Source: Vreelandella hamiltonii (lineage in GTDB: Bacteria; Pseudomonadota; Gammaproteobacteria; Pseudomonadales; Halomonadaceae). From it: 64,000 bases of DNA. Shown in pieces: positions 49,379 through 57,251 of this stretch (positions are counted from its first letter, which is position 1; each line of letters opens with the position of its first letter). The DNA lies in assembly GCF_014651775.1 (NCBI RefSeq), contig NZ_BMXN01000005.1:62001-126000 (forward strand), given 5' to 3'. Under the pieces are notes generated by a model. That model saw only the letters and a program-made list of their open reading frames with translations, was not told where the DNA came from and made no database searches. The translations under genes and the position numbers were made by a program.

Positions 49379-49660
49379 TCAATACCACGTCAAGATCTGC
49401 GGGTGCTGTTCGGTCAAGCGGACAAACATCTGCATATCTGCCAACGACTTGTCAGATGCATATCCACTCAACCCGCGGGCTACCACATCTTCATTCAGCG
49501 CCAGCATTTCCACGCCTTCCATACGCCAGCCCTGCCAGGCATCGTGCAGCACGGCCTGAACGGCGTCTTCGATGAGCAGTACCGTGTCACCCGGGGAAAC
49601 GACTGCCAGCATCTGGTATGCGGCACTGTGCTCAGGTGGTTTGTTGACTATATGCAGCAT
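49379..49660 (-). CDS. tusB: Sulfurtransferase complex subunit TusB
   Basis: TusB is the small DsrH-like subunit of the TusBCD complex. The 93-residue product starts MLHIVNKPP, the typical opening of the family. An in-frame ATG at 49696 lies upstream inside tusC and is less likely. It lies 13 bases after tusC. Confidence 0.92.
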   Translation of the reverse strand: MLHIVNKPPEHSAAYQMLAVVSPGDTVLLIEDAVQAVLHDAWQGWRMEGVEMLALNEDVVARGLSGYASDKSLADMQMFVRLTEQHPQILTWY

Positions 49661-49673
49661 CGTATGTCGCCCA

Positions 49674-50036
49674 TTAAAAGGTGAGTACCTGTTCATGACG
49701 TGCCAACAGCGCAGGCAGCTCCGCTGCTGGCAAGCACTTGACCCCTTCCCGCAGGTGATCGGGCGTCAGGCTCAGCTCGTCCAGCGCTTCTTGGGGCACC
49801 CACAGGTCGTTGATGTCGTACATTTCCAGCATGTTCATCGTCGGCAGCGTCGCTTTTTGGCCCGGCGCGCCAGCGCCCTGCTCCTTGAGCAGCGCAAACA
49901 CCCCCTGCCCCATGAACAGCAGGCTTACCTCTTCACCAAATGCCGCCGCCACCAGGGCCACATCCAGCCCTTCACGCAAGGCGTTGGACGCATGGGGCCC
50001 ATGACGAATGATCACCAAACGTTGAGAAGTGCTCAT
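49674..50036 (-). CDS. tusC: Sulfurtransferase complex subunit TusC
   Basis: TusC is the DsrF-like subunit of TusBCD. The 120-residue product has the DsrE fold with RHGPHASNALREGLDVAL near the start and LLFMGQGVFALL after it. ATG 50036 is chosen with AGGAG upstream. It follows tusD by nine bases. Confidence 0.93.
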   Translation of the reverse strand: MSTSQRLVIIRHGPHASNALREGLDVALVAAAFGEEVSLLFMGQGVFALLKEQGAGAPGQKATLPTMNMLEMYDINDLWVPQEALDELSLTPDHLREGVKCLPAAELPALLARHEQVLTF

Positions 50037-50045
50037 CAATGGCTC

Positions 50046-50435
50046 CTAGGCAAAGGTGATCAAGCGATCACACTGCTGCTGTAACGTTAAAAGCTGGCCA
50101 AGCCCGGTCAGCGAGAACGGAGCCTCCAGGTTGGCCACGCTCTTGCCATGGCGTTTCGCCTCGGACTCATCGAGCAACCCCCGACGCAAGGCCGCCGCCA
50201 CGCATACATCGAGCATCACACCGTGGGTATGATGGAGCTCAACCCACGCCTCGCGCAGGTTGAGCTCATCCTGGGGCGGCGTCATCAACGACGACGCATT
50301 GTGAACGCCATCGCGGTAGAAGAACACACCGGTAACCCGATGCCCACTCGCAATGACCTGATGGGCAAAGCGCAGCGCTGAATGAGGAGCGGCACTTGAG
50401 TACGGGGCGCCCATCACTAACAGGCCATACTGCAT
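50046..50435 (-). CDS. tusD: Sulfurtransferase complex subunit TusD
   Basis: TusD is the DsrE-like catalytic subunit that accepts persulfide sulfur. The 129-residue product has the active cysteine Cys78 in MLDVCVAAALRRG and the GAPYSSAAPHSALRFA N-terminal segment. It heads the tusDCBE operon involved in tRNA 2-thiouridylation. Confidence 0.95.
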   Translation of the reverse strand: MQYGLLVMGAPYSSAAPHSALRFAHQVIASGHRVTGVFFYRDGVHNASSLMTPPQDELNLREAWVELHHTHGVMLDVCVAAALRRGLLDESEAKRHGKSVANLEAPFSLTGLGQLLTLQQQCDRLITFA

Positions 50436-50460
50436 GGCTCACCTCTCGTTTTAGCGAAGC

Positions 50461-50493
50461 CAAAAAAACAGACCCTACTGGGTAGGGTCTGTT
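50461..50493 (-). terminator. Terminator of the BI-1 family gene
   Basis: AACAGACCCTAC (50467-50478) and GTAGGGTCTGTT (50482-50493) form a perfect 12-base stem. On the minus strand it is followed by a run of T bases, so it ends the BI-1 transcript before tusD. Confidence 0.9.
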
Positions 50494-50536
50494 GGTACTT
50501 GCATGATGCTCTCATTCAGTGAGCATCCCTGCTACA

Positions 50537-51214
50537 TCAATCGTTGCTCATGATGCCCAGAATGGACAGCAGGCTGATGAACAGGTTGTAGATCGATACG
50601 TAGAGAGTGACGGTCGCCAGAATGTAGTTGGTCTCGCCCGCACGATGAACGATCTCACTGGTTTGGTACAGGATTGCCGCCGAAGCGAACAGCACAAAGC
50701 CCGCGGACACCATCAAGGAAAGCGCGGGAATGTTGAAGATCAGCCCAGCGACCATGGCCAGCACCAGCACGATCGCGCCAGCCAGCAGGAAGTTGCCCAG
50801 GAAGCTGAAATCTTTCTTGGTCGTCAGCGCAACGGCCGACAGACCAATGAACGTCAGCCCCGTCATGGCCAGCGCGTTCATGATCAACGCGCCACCGTTT
50901 GGCAGTGTCAGGTAGGCCGAGATGATGGGGCCCAGCGTAAAGCCCATGAAACCGGTGAACGCGAAGGTTGCCAACAGGCCTGCGGCTGAATTGGCAGTCT
51001 TGTGCACCAGGAACATCAGGCCGTAGGCGCCGATGAAGAACACGAAAATGTTCAGCTGCTGAATGCCCATGGCCACGGACACCCCTGCCATGACGGCAGA
51101 GAACAGTAGCGTCATTGCCAGCAGCGCGTAGGTGTTTCGCAGAACCTTGTTGGCACTGGCACCACTGACCGTGGTGGTCTGTGCTCTTGCCAGGTTGGAA
51201 TCGTTAAAAGCCAT
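50537..51214 (-). CDS. Bax inhibitor-1 / YccA family membrane protein
   Basis: The 225-residue product has seven predicted membrane helices and the BI-1 family pattern, including GFTLGPIISAYL and the C-terminal acidic-residue-bearing helix region ALSLMVSAGFVLFASAAILYQ (split at 20). In E. coli the relative YccA modulates the FtsH protease and lies beside tusE; the same neighbourhood is seen here, with tusDCBE immediately downstream. The role of this protein is inferred only from the family. Confidence 0.9.
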   Translation of the reverse strand: MAFNDSNLARAQTTTVSGASANKVLRNTYALLAMTLLFSAVMAGVSVAMGIQQLNIFVFFIGAYGLMFLVHKTANSAAGLLATFAFTGFMGFTLGPIISAYLTLPNGGALIMNALAMTGLTFIGLSAVALTTKKDFSFLGNFLLAGAIVLVLAMVAGLIFNIPALSLMVSAGFVLFASAAILYQTSEIVHRAGETNYILATVTLYVSIYNLFISLLSILGIMSND

Positions 51215-51375
51215 TATCAGTGCTCCCTATATGGTCATACTCACAACGGACAAGAATGCCGTCCTCAGGTTCCAGACGCAAGTTTTTGTCTTTAAACGCA
51301 ACGAGTGTCTTGCGTTGTCGCCTCGAGCGACGATTCGACTATGCTGATATTTCCCAACATACATTGGACACGACA

Positions 51376-52137
51376 ATGCGCCACAAGATCCCTGTCATCA
51401 TCTCTTCCGTAGGTTGTTTCGCCTTGGCGACGGCCGCCCATGGCTTTACCCCGCAGGGCGAAGACACACGCTATGAGGTCGATGGTGAGTCCTTCAGCGG
51501 TTACTTCGTCTCTGGCGGTGACAACCCGAAAGGCAGTGTCATCATCGTCCATGACTGGGACGGCCTGGATGACTATGAGCGCCAGCGCGCCGACATGCTG
51601 GCCGAGGAGGGTTACGATGCGTTTGCCGTCGACCTGTTCGGTGAAGGCAATCGCCCCCAGGCCATCGAAGATAAACAGGCTGCCACGCGAGCACTCTATG
51701 AAGACCGCGAGCGCATGCGTCAATTGACCCTGGCAGGCCTTGCCCATGCCCGTGAAGTAGGCGCCGCTTCACGCAGCGTGATCATGGGGTACTGCTTTGG
51801 CGGCGCCGTCGCGCTGGAAATGGCCCGTTCAGGCGAGGCGGATGACATCGCGGCCTATACCAGCTTTCACGGCGGCCTGGACACTCCTGAAGGCCAGGCA
51901 TACGCAGCCGATACGGCACCCATCTATATCGCCCACGGTGGCGCTGATGATGCGGTGAGCCTGGAGGATGTCGCCACCCTGGCAACGGAGCTCGAAGCCG
52001 CAGGCATTACCTACGAGATTGGCATCTACTCTGGTGCGCCGCACGCCTTCAGCGTATTCGGCAGCGACCGCTATCACGAACGCGCCGACCAGCAGTCCTG
52101 GGCCACGTTTCAACATTGGCTGGCAGAGATGCTTTGA
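51376..52137 (+). CDS. Dienelactone hydrolase family protein, probably periplasmic
   Basis: The 253-residue product has a signal peptide (ending near AAHG, about residue 23) and an alpha/beta-hydrolase domain of the dienelactone hydrolase type. The triad is Cys140 (GYCFGG), Asp191 (HGGADDAV) and His223 (APHAF), with Cys as nucleophile as in the family. I choose ATG 51376. The secretory signal is a departure from the cytoplasmic enzymes of chloroaromatic degradation, so the natural substrate is unclear. A strong terminator follows. Confidence 0.86.
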   Translation: MRHKIPVIISSVGCFALATAAHGFTPQGEDTRYEVDGESFSGYFVSGGDNPKGSVIIVHDWDGLDDYERQRADMLAEEGYDAFAVDLFGEGNRPQAIEDKQAATRALYEDRERMRQLTLAGLAHAREVGAASRSVIMGYCFGGAVALEMARSGEADDIAAYTSFHGGLDTPEGQAYAADTAPIYIAHGGADDAVSLEDVATLATELEAAGITYEIGIYSGAPHAFSVFGSDRYHERADQQSWATFQHWLAEML

Positions 52138-52150
52138 TCAGCACCCAAAA

Positions 52151-52183
52151 AAACGACGGCAGCTTCCAAAGCTGCCGTCGTTT
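52151..52183. terminator. Strong rho-independent terminator
   Basis: AAACGACGGCAGCTT (52151-52165) pairs with AAGCTGCCGTCGTTT (52169-52183) across CCA, followed by more T bases. A-rich sequence on the left side allows activity for the minus-strand small gene as well. Confidence 0.95.
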
Positions 52184-52219
52184 TTTCATCCAGCCACGGT
52201 CAACGAACAACGCTGCCCC

Positions 52220-52384
52220 TTACACGGACGATTCGCTATCGCCCTCTTCGTCCCGATGCGGTGTCACCACGGTAGAAGCAGACTGGCGGGCATCCTGAGC
52301 GTTGTAGAGACGCGCATCGATCACGTTCAGTACCGCCAACTGGGCAAACAGTACAGCGAAGCAGATAATCAGACCTTTCAACAT
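52220..52384 (-). CDS. Small 54-residue single-pass membrane protein
   Basis: This short gene was read by eye. ATG 52384 is preceded by TAAGGAA at a nine-base spacing. The 54-residue product starts with a hydrophobic helix (residues 2-22, MLKGLIICFAVLFAQLAVLN from residue 1) and ends in a polar, acidic tail (HRDEEGDSESSV). It is bounded by a strong terminator on its 3' side. I do not recognise a family. Good ribosome-binding site, TM-plus-tail layout and terminator position make it likely to be real. Confidence 0.65.
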   Translation of the reverse strand: MLKGLIICFAVLFAQLAVLNVIDARLYNAQDARQSASTVVTPHRDEEGDSESSV

Positions 52385-52488
52385 GGCGGTATTCCTTAGG
52401 GGGCTAACAGCCTGTTAGCATAATTTGGATGTTAGCCAAATGCTGAAAGAATGCAACGGCACCAAAAAAATAAAATGCCCCAGGCGCG

Positions 52489-53487
52489 TCAGAACTCTTC
52501 GGTATCGATATCCGCCTGCTGTGCATCGCTGTAACGGCTGCCTGCTACCGTCTCTGGGCCCATCATCTGGCGGAGGCTGACCAATACATCCGCATCGAGG
52601 CGAAGGTTCTCTGCCGCCAGGTTCTCACGCATGTGCTGGGTAGAACAGCTGCCCGGTATCGGTACGACGTTCTCCCCCTGTGCACAGACCCAGGCCAGCG
52701 CCAACTGGGCAGGCGTCCACCCTTGGCGTGCGGCCAGCGCCTTGAAATCAGCCAGTGCTTGTACATTCTGCACCAGGTTATCGCCCGTGAAGCGTGGCAT
52801 GTTGGCCCGCATGTCGCCCTGAGGGAACGTCGTATACGTATCCATCGTGCCCGTCAGGAAGCCTCTGCCCAAGGGGCTGAAGGCTACCAACGTCACTCCA
52901 AGCGCTTCACAGGCCTGCTTGAGGGCAATTTCGGGGTTGCGGGTCCACAGCGAATACTCGGACTGAACGGCCGCAATGGGGTACTCGGCATGAGCCCTGC
53001 GTAACGTCGCTGCTGAAATCTCCGATAGCCCCACCGCGCCCAGCTTGCCCTCCTCTACCAGGCGCCCCAGCGCGCCCACGCTCTCTTCGATGGGCACCTG
53101 ACGGTCAAGGCGATGCAAATAGTAGATATCGAGATGATCGGTTTTCAGACGCGCCAAGCTCTCTTCACACTGTCTGCGCAAGGTAGCGGGACGACCGTCG
53201 ATCACCCGTTGGCCGCGCTCCATGTCCATGGCCATTCCGCCTTTACTGGCCAGCAGCAGCGCGTGACGTTTGTTGGCCAGGGCGCTCCCCAGCAGCCGCT
53301 CGTTGGCCGTACCGCCATACAGCGTGGCGGTATCGAAATGGCGATATCCCATCTCGAAGGCTTCTTCCAGGGCACGGATGGCCTCGGCGTCCGATACGCG
53401 TTGGCCATACCCATGGGACAGGTTCATGCAGCCCAGGCCAATGCGGGGTGACCCGACCTCGTTCAACCGCTTCAGAAATGCAGACAT
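52489..53487 (-). CDS. Aldo/keto reductase
   Basis: The 332-residue product is an AKR-superfamily TIM barrel that reduces aldehydes or ketones with NADPH. The tetrad is visible: Asp and Tyr in HFDTATLYGG, Lys in LLASKGGM and His in IYYLHRLD. Cofactor-binding residues appear in FSPLGRGFLTG and VPIPGSCSTQHMREN. The sequence resembles AKR13-type YhdN/YajO-like enzymes. The substrate is unknown. It lies next to a YheT-type hydrolase on the same strand. Confidence 0.9.
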   Translation of the reverse strand: MSAFLKRLNEVGSPRIGLGCMNLSHGYGQRVSDAEAIRALEEAFEMGYRHFDTATLYGGTANERLLGSALANKRHALLLASKGGMAMDMERGQRVIDGRPATLRRQCEESLARLKTDHLDIYYLHRLDRQVPIEESVGALGRLVEEGKLGAVGLSEISAATLRRAHAEYPIAAVQSEYSLWTRNPEIALKQACEALGVTLVAFSPLGRGFLTGTMDTYTTFPQGDMRANMPRFTGDNLVQNVQALADFKALAARQGWTPAQLALAWVCAQGENVVPIPGSCSTQHMRENLAAENLRLDADVLVSLRQMMGPETVAGSRYSDAQQADIDTEEF

Positions 53488-53516
53488 GAATAACCTCGAC
53501 TTGCCTATTCAAGTGA

Positions 53517-54512
53517 TCAGGACACGGCGCCGTGTACGGCTATTTGTGCAGCGAGCCAGTGTGGCACGCGGTGTTCGAGATAATAGCGTGGCCGCCATGG
53601 CGTGCCTTCGATAAATCCCACATGGCCCCCCTGTGCATGCAGCTCCAGCGTGACGCAAGACGCCCACTCACCGCTCGGCGGCACGCTATGAGGATAAACG
53701 AAAGGGTCATCCGACGAATGAATCACCAGCGTGGGTCTTGCGATGCTGCCAATGAAGTAAGCACTGCTGCAGCGGCGATAATACTCGGCCGCACTGGCAA
53801 ACCCATGCAAAGGCGCCGTCACGCGACCATCGAAGTCCCAGAAGGTGCGCATTCCCTCCAGACTTTGCAAAGCGCTCAAACGTGCCAACTCTTCCTCGCG
53901 GCCCTGGGCTTCGAACGCGTGACGCTTGTTCTCCACGTAGCGGCGCAGGTCACGCAGAAAGCGTACTTGATACACCCTGGACGCCCCCTGGCTGATACGG
54001 TCGGCACAGTGGTCGAGCCGAAAGGGAACCGACACCGCCACGGCGGCCTGTAAAGGGCACTGCTCGCCGGTTTCTCCCAGGTACTTCAGCAACACATTGC
54101 CACCCAAGGAGTAACCGACGGCAGCCAGCGGTTTCTGCGGCGCCCGTGCCACCAGTTGGGCTACGATATCGGCCAGATCCTCGCTGGCCCCGGAGTGATA
54201 CCCTCGGGCTCGGTGATTCGGCTCACCTGAGCAGCCACGCCAGTTCACCGCAACGCTTTGCCAGCCCATGGCCGCCAAGGCCTGCTGCTGGCCAACGATA
54301 TAGTGAGAAGAAGCACTGCCCGTCAGACCATGCAGCAACAAAGCACAAGGCACCTGTGGCCCTTCAGGCCCATACCAATCCAGGTCGATGAAATCCCCAT
54401 CCTGCAGGGTCAGGCGTTCACGGTGGCGCGACAGGGCCACACGGCGACGTAACAGCGGGCTATACACAGTTTGAAGATGGCCATTGACCAGCCAGCGGGA
54501 AGGCTGAAACAC
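53517..54512 (-). CDS. YheT-type alpha/beta hydrolase
   Basis: The 331-residue product is an alpha/beta hydrolase of the YheT/ABHD1-3 group. It has LLLHGLTGSASSHY near the oxyanion region, the NWRGCSGEPN stretch that marks the family, the nucleophile elbow GYSLGGN, an Asp in HSSDDPF and a His in GGHVGFIEG. Relatives act on lipid esters; the substrate here is unknown. Confidence 0.9.
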   Translation of the reverse strand: MFQPSRWLVNGHLQTVYSPLLRRRVALSRHRERLTLQDGDFIDLDWYGPEGPQVPCALLLHGLTGSASSHYIVGQQQALAAMGWQSVAVNWRGCSGEPNHRARGYHSGASEDLADIVAQLVARAPQKPLAAVGYSLGGNVLLKYLGETGEQCPLQAAVAVSVPFRLDHCADRISQGASRVYQVRFLRDLRRYVENKRHAFEAQGREEELARLSALQSLEGMRTFWDFDGRVTAPLHGFASAAEYYRRCSSAYFIGSIARPTLVIHSSDDPFVYPHSVPPSGEWASCVTLELHAQGGHVGFIEGTPWRPRYYLEHRVPHWLAAQIAVHGAVS

Positions 54513-54623
54513 AGGCAGGGCTCCTGTTACACGCTCAAGTAGCCGATAAGCTTAACAAACTTTCGGCAACCGTTGCCGATATGCGCTAGGGTTAACGTAC
54601 CCATCATGACCAAGGAGAGGATT

Positions 54624-54818
54624 ATGGAACGTTTTGCCGTCTACCGTGCAGTAAAGGAAGGTGCCGAAATCGACGACCAGCCCGAGTGGTGGGTGGTCGA
54701 CACGAGGGATGAAAACGAACGCGATGGCGAGCTGGTTCGCCACCGGGGCACCACCAAGCCCGAAGCCGACGATGTGGCCAATACCCTCAACGAGCAAACA
54801 CACGACGAGCAGCCATAA
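54624..54818 (+). CDS. Small acidic protein, function unknown
   Basis: The 64-residue product (MERFAVYRAVKEGAE... start) is acidic and soluble, with a Trp-Trp pair in PEWWVVDTRD and no membrane helix. AAGGAGAGG lies just ahead of ATG 54624, which supports translation. I do not recognise the family. It is convergent with the next small gene, only two bases apart. Confidence 0.6.
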   Translation: MERFAVYRAVKEGAEIDDQPEWWVVDTRDENERDGELVRHRGTTKPEADDVANTLNEQTHDEQP

Positions 54819-54820
54819 GG

Positions 54821-55003
54821 CTACTCATCCACGTCGACCTTGCGCAGGTCTTCCACGGCCACACCTTCCGGCAAATCATCGGGCTGAGCAGCCAGCCACA
54901 CGGGCGACAGGTCACTATCCTCTCGTCCATCATCATGACGATGCCCCGGTATTCGATAGACCACCTGCTCTCGGCGATGGTCCCAGGCAAACACTTTATC
55001 CAT
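54821..55003 (-). CDS. Small protein, function unknown
   Basis: The 60-residue product starts MDKVFAWDHRREQVVYRIPG and ends in an acidic tail (LRKVDVDE). CAGGAG lies seven bases before ATG 55003. No family is recognised. Its stop nearly abuts the stop of the convergent 64-residue gene, so their transcripts would overlap at the 3' ends. Confidence 0.6.
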   Translation of the reverse strand: MDKVFAWDHRREQVVYRIPGHRHDDGREDSDLSPVWLAAQPDDLPEGVAVEDLRKVDVDE

Positions 55004-55030
55004 GGTGCGCTCCTGCGCAAGTGATACCTC

Positions 55031-55060
55031 CATCAAAACCCGCCTTGGCGGGTTTTGATG
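55031..55060 (-). terminator. Perfect palindrome terminator after the secreted protein gene
   Basis: CATCAAAACCCGCC (55031-55044) and GGCGGGTTTTGATG (55047-55060) are exact inverted copies. Either strand would give a GC stem with a short T-run. It lies 20 bases after the stop of the minus-strand gene to its right. Confidence 0.8.
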
Positions 55061-55079
55061 CGTCATGTCAGGCGCTTTC

Positions 55080-55799
55080 TCAAGGCCTTTCCCACAGCAT
55101 GTCACCGGTGGGGCCATCCAGGCGCAGAACCTCGATACTCAGCTGCGCATCGTCGCTGATCGACGGATTCCCCCATGCTCCGGTGCTATCCGGGGCCAGG
55201 CTCCACTCCAGCGTTTCACCGGGCTCGATGCCCCCGGAAATGGTATAGAAGAAGGTTTCATCCACCCAAGGCGTCGACCGCCCCGGGCTTTGCAGTACGC
55301 CTCGAAAATGGGCCTGTGCCACCGGTTCGCCCGTGTTGTTGGTAACTCGAAGTTCGATCACCGGCGTGCTGCCAGCCCCCCCTTCATCGCTTAACCGATA
55401 CTCGGCACTTTCCACCACGAACCGGCTCAGCATTTCTTGAGCAATGGGCTCTTCCAGCTCATGGCCTTCCTTGTCTTTCTCGGGCAAGTCCCCTGCCAGG
55501 GCCAGCACTTGCGGCCCACTCAACCCGTGCAAACTGCGCCGGGCCTCGGTTGCGAGGGCTTCCAGCTCGTCATCACGCAGTTCACTGAGCTGAACGATGG
55601 TCAGCCCCTGCTGGGAACGGCGCATCAGCAGCGTATTCACGGCCTCGTCGAAGCGTTCAGCCTCGCTGTCATCCAGTGAAGCACGAATTTCATCGAGGGA
55701 CCGGTCAAAGTATCGCGGGTTGGAAGCGTCGATGGTCGGGTCTGCAAAAGCAACGCCCGCCATGGCCATCGTCATCGCTACCGCTAATATCCGTTTCAT
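55080..55799 (-). CDS. Secreted protein of unknown function
   Basis: The 239-residue product has a clear signal peptide (MKRILAVAMTMAMAGVAFA, cleavage at about residue 19-20). The first half of the mature part is helical and acidic; the second half (about 130-235) is beta-rich with VIELRVTNNTGEPVAQAHFRG, which looks like an immunoglobulin-like or FxLYD-type strand pattern. I cannot name the family. It is probably periplasmic. Confidence 0.7.
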   Translation of the reverse strand: MKRILAVAMTMAMAGVAFADPTIDASNPRYFDRSLDEIRASLDDSEAERFDEAVNTLLMRRSQQGLTIVQLSELRDDELEALATEARRSLHGLSGPQVLALAGDLPEKDKEGHELEEPIAQEMLSRFVVESAEYRLSDEGGAGSTPVIELRVTNNTGEPVAQAHFRGVLQSPGRSTPWVDETFFYTISGGIEPGETLEWSLAPDSTGAWGNPSISDDAQLSIEVLRLDGPTGDMLWERP

Positions 55800-55880
55800 A
55801 GAGTCACCATCCTGTTGGTTGAGTTAACAACATAAGCTATCTGGTGGCGCTTTGGAAATAGCCCTTCGTGGGCGGATTGA

Positions 55881-56816
55881 TCACTTGAAACTGCCCTTCG
55901 GGCCAGTGGCAGCCAGTGCTGTCCGCCAGTGATCGGGAAGGTGCATCGCTATGTGGGTGGCTTCGGTCTGCTTTTCCAGAAGGCTATACAACCGCCGCGG
56001 CCAGGATGTTCCAGGATTGATTACCACCATCAGGTGGCCAAGCATCACGAAATGGTTATAGATGTAACGGGCCTGTTCATCGGGTGTTTCTGGATGCAAG
56101 AGAAGCGGCATCCTACGGATGTGGGGATATTTTTTCGAGAAGCGACGGTTCCATAAGCGTGCATGATGGGCACACACATTACGCAGCTGACTGAGGTTAT
56201 GAAAAATGCCTTGGGCTATTTCGATGGTCGGTAGATCAAGCTGCTGAATCACTACCTTTTTAATTTCTGTAGGCATGGTGAGTTCAACCCACTGCGATAG
56301 CGCTCCAAATGTCAGTGTTTCCGCCATGATCCAGATAGGGGGCAATCCAGCCCCACGATACTTCTGGCGATAGTGCTTTACAAACGCCTCTTCATTGTCT
56401 TGTAGATCGTTGGCTGCTCTGGCCACCTGCTTGGCGTGTTTGTAAGGACAATGAAAGTACTGAGCATCCAAATACGCATGCGGCCCTTTTTGAAGAGCAA
56501 ATGCATTCACCCATAACGAGCGCAGGGAGACTTCCACCCGCTCCAAGGCTTCAAGACAAATCAGACGTAACTCACGGTCAAATATATAATGCTGGAGCAC
56601 ATCATCAAACGAGGTACCAGCAACGAAACGGTGGGTGCGCCCAACGTCAGCGAGCGCATTAGGCTCTTCAAAAGGCAACCAGAAAGCGCTTAAGCGGTAA
56701 TAGCCAATATGCGTGAGGTAATGCTCGGCACGAGCGGTATCTGGCACATTCATGCCCCGCTTGCGGAGTAGCGACACTTGCTGCTCAATAGGGATAGGAG
56801 GCTTGTCATAGTACAT
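55881..56816 (-). CDS. Abi_2-family abortive-infection-like HEPN protein
   Basis: The 311-residue product fits the Abi_2 (AbiD/AbiF) family of phage-defence-type proteins. It has YYRLSAFWLPFE near the start, the IFDRELRLICLEALERVEVS helix, and the HEPN ribonuclease motif Arg-x4-His in QLRNVCAHHARLWNR. Members are thought to act as RNases in abortive infection. The base composition is less GC-rich than its neighbours, suggesting transfer. I choose ATG 56816; an in-frame start exists at 56858. It lies just outside the satellite's apparent left end. Confidence 0.85.
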   Translation of the reverse strand: MYYDKPPIPIEQQVSLLRKRGMNVPDTARAEHYLTHIGYYRLSAFWLPFEEPNALADVGRTHRFVAGTSFDDVLQHYIFDRELRLICLEALERVEVSLRSLWVNAFALQKGPHAYLDAQYFHCPYKHAKQVARAANDLQDNEEAFVKHYRQKYRGAGLPPIWIMAETLTFGALSQWVELTMPTEIKKVVIQQLDLPTIEIAQGIFHNLSQLRNVCAHHARLWNRRFSKKYPHIRRMPLLLHPETPDEQARYIYNHFVMLGHLMVVINPGTSWPRRLYSLLEKQTEATHIAMHLPDHWRTALAATGPKGSFK

Positions 56817-56902
56817 TTTGGAAGCCCCAAAATAGTAACCCCCCGGTTTGAGCATCACCGCAGCGCGCTGCAGGATAGGCTTGGGGGGTGTTGTTGGAAT
56901 CT

Positions 56903-56931
56903 ATTATAGGCATGTTGCTCATCAGCAGCAA
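56903..56931 (-). promoter_or_regulatory. Sigma-70-type promoter for the Abi_2 gene
   Basis: Read on the minus strand, TTGCTG (56926-56931) and TATAAT (56903-56908) are separated by 17 bases, about 86 bases ahead of the proposed start. This supports independent expression of the Abi_2 gene. Confidence 0.65.
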
Positions 56932-57089
56932 GATAAACCCCGCGTCGACAGGTACTGGTTAATCGACAAGGCCCAACTGATACATATCCATGGTATCAGG
57001 CAGGCACCCTGACGATAGCGTCACCTTTAAGTAGCGCTGGCAACGAATACAGATGGAGATAAATACATTCTCGGCCAAATCACACGCAT

Positions 57090-57121
57090 AAAAAAAGCCC
57101 CTGACGAATCAGGAGCTTTTT
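57090..57121 (-). terminator. Terminator left over from a minus-strand tRNA gene
   Basis: On the minus strand AAAAGCTCCTGA pairs with TCAGGGGCTTTT (one mismatch) and is followed by a T-run. It stands right after the tRNA-like 3' end at 57130-57143 with no other gene to terminate, as expected if it is the terminator of the tRNA gene used as integration site. Confidence 0.75.
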
Positions 57122-57129
57122 CAAATAAG

Positions 57130-57143
57130 TGGCGGAGGGACAG
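57130..57143 (-). other. Probable attachment-site remnant (tRNA 3' end)
   Basis: On the minus strand the bases read CTGTCCCTCCGCCA, the look of a tRNA acceptor strand with discriminator G and CCA, which is typical of serine tRNAs. The sequence to its right does not continue as a T-arm, so only the 3' end is present. This matches the distal attachment site of an element integrated into a tRNA gene; the intact tRNA should lie at the far right end, outside the window. Confidence 0.55.
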
Positions 57144-57251
57144 TCCAGCACAAAGCCATCCCCCAGCCCCGTGGTTGCGGGGTTTCTCGGCTCAGGCGCT
57201 GCCGATGTGCCCCCAGATATGCCCCCTTAGCAAGTGAATCACTTTTAGCCG

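Noticed and set aside
55881-56816. Abi_2 gene as cargo inside the satellite
   Set aside because: The tRNA 3' end and its terminator lie between it and the element genes, which puts it on the host side of the junction.
57130-57210. Intact tRNA gene on the minus strand
   Set aside because: The 3' acceptor end and CCA are present, but no T-arm, anticodon arm or 5' acceptor strand follows in the adjoining bases.
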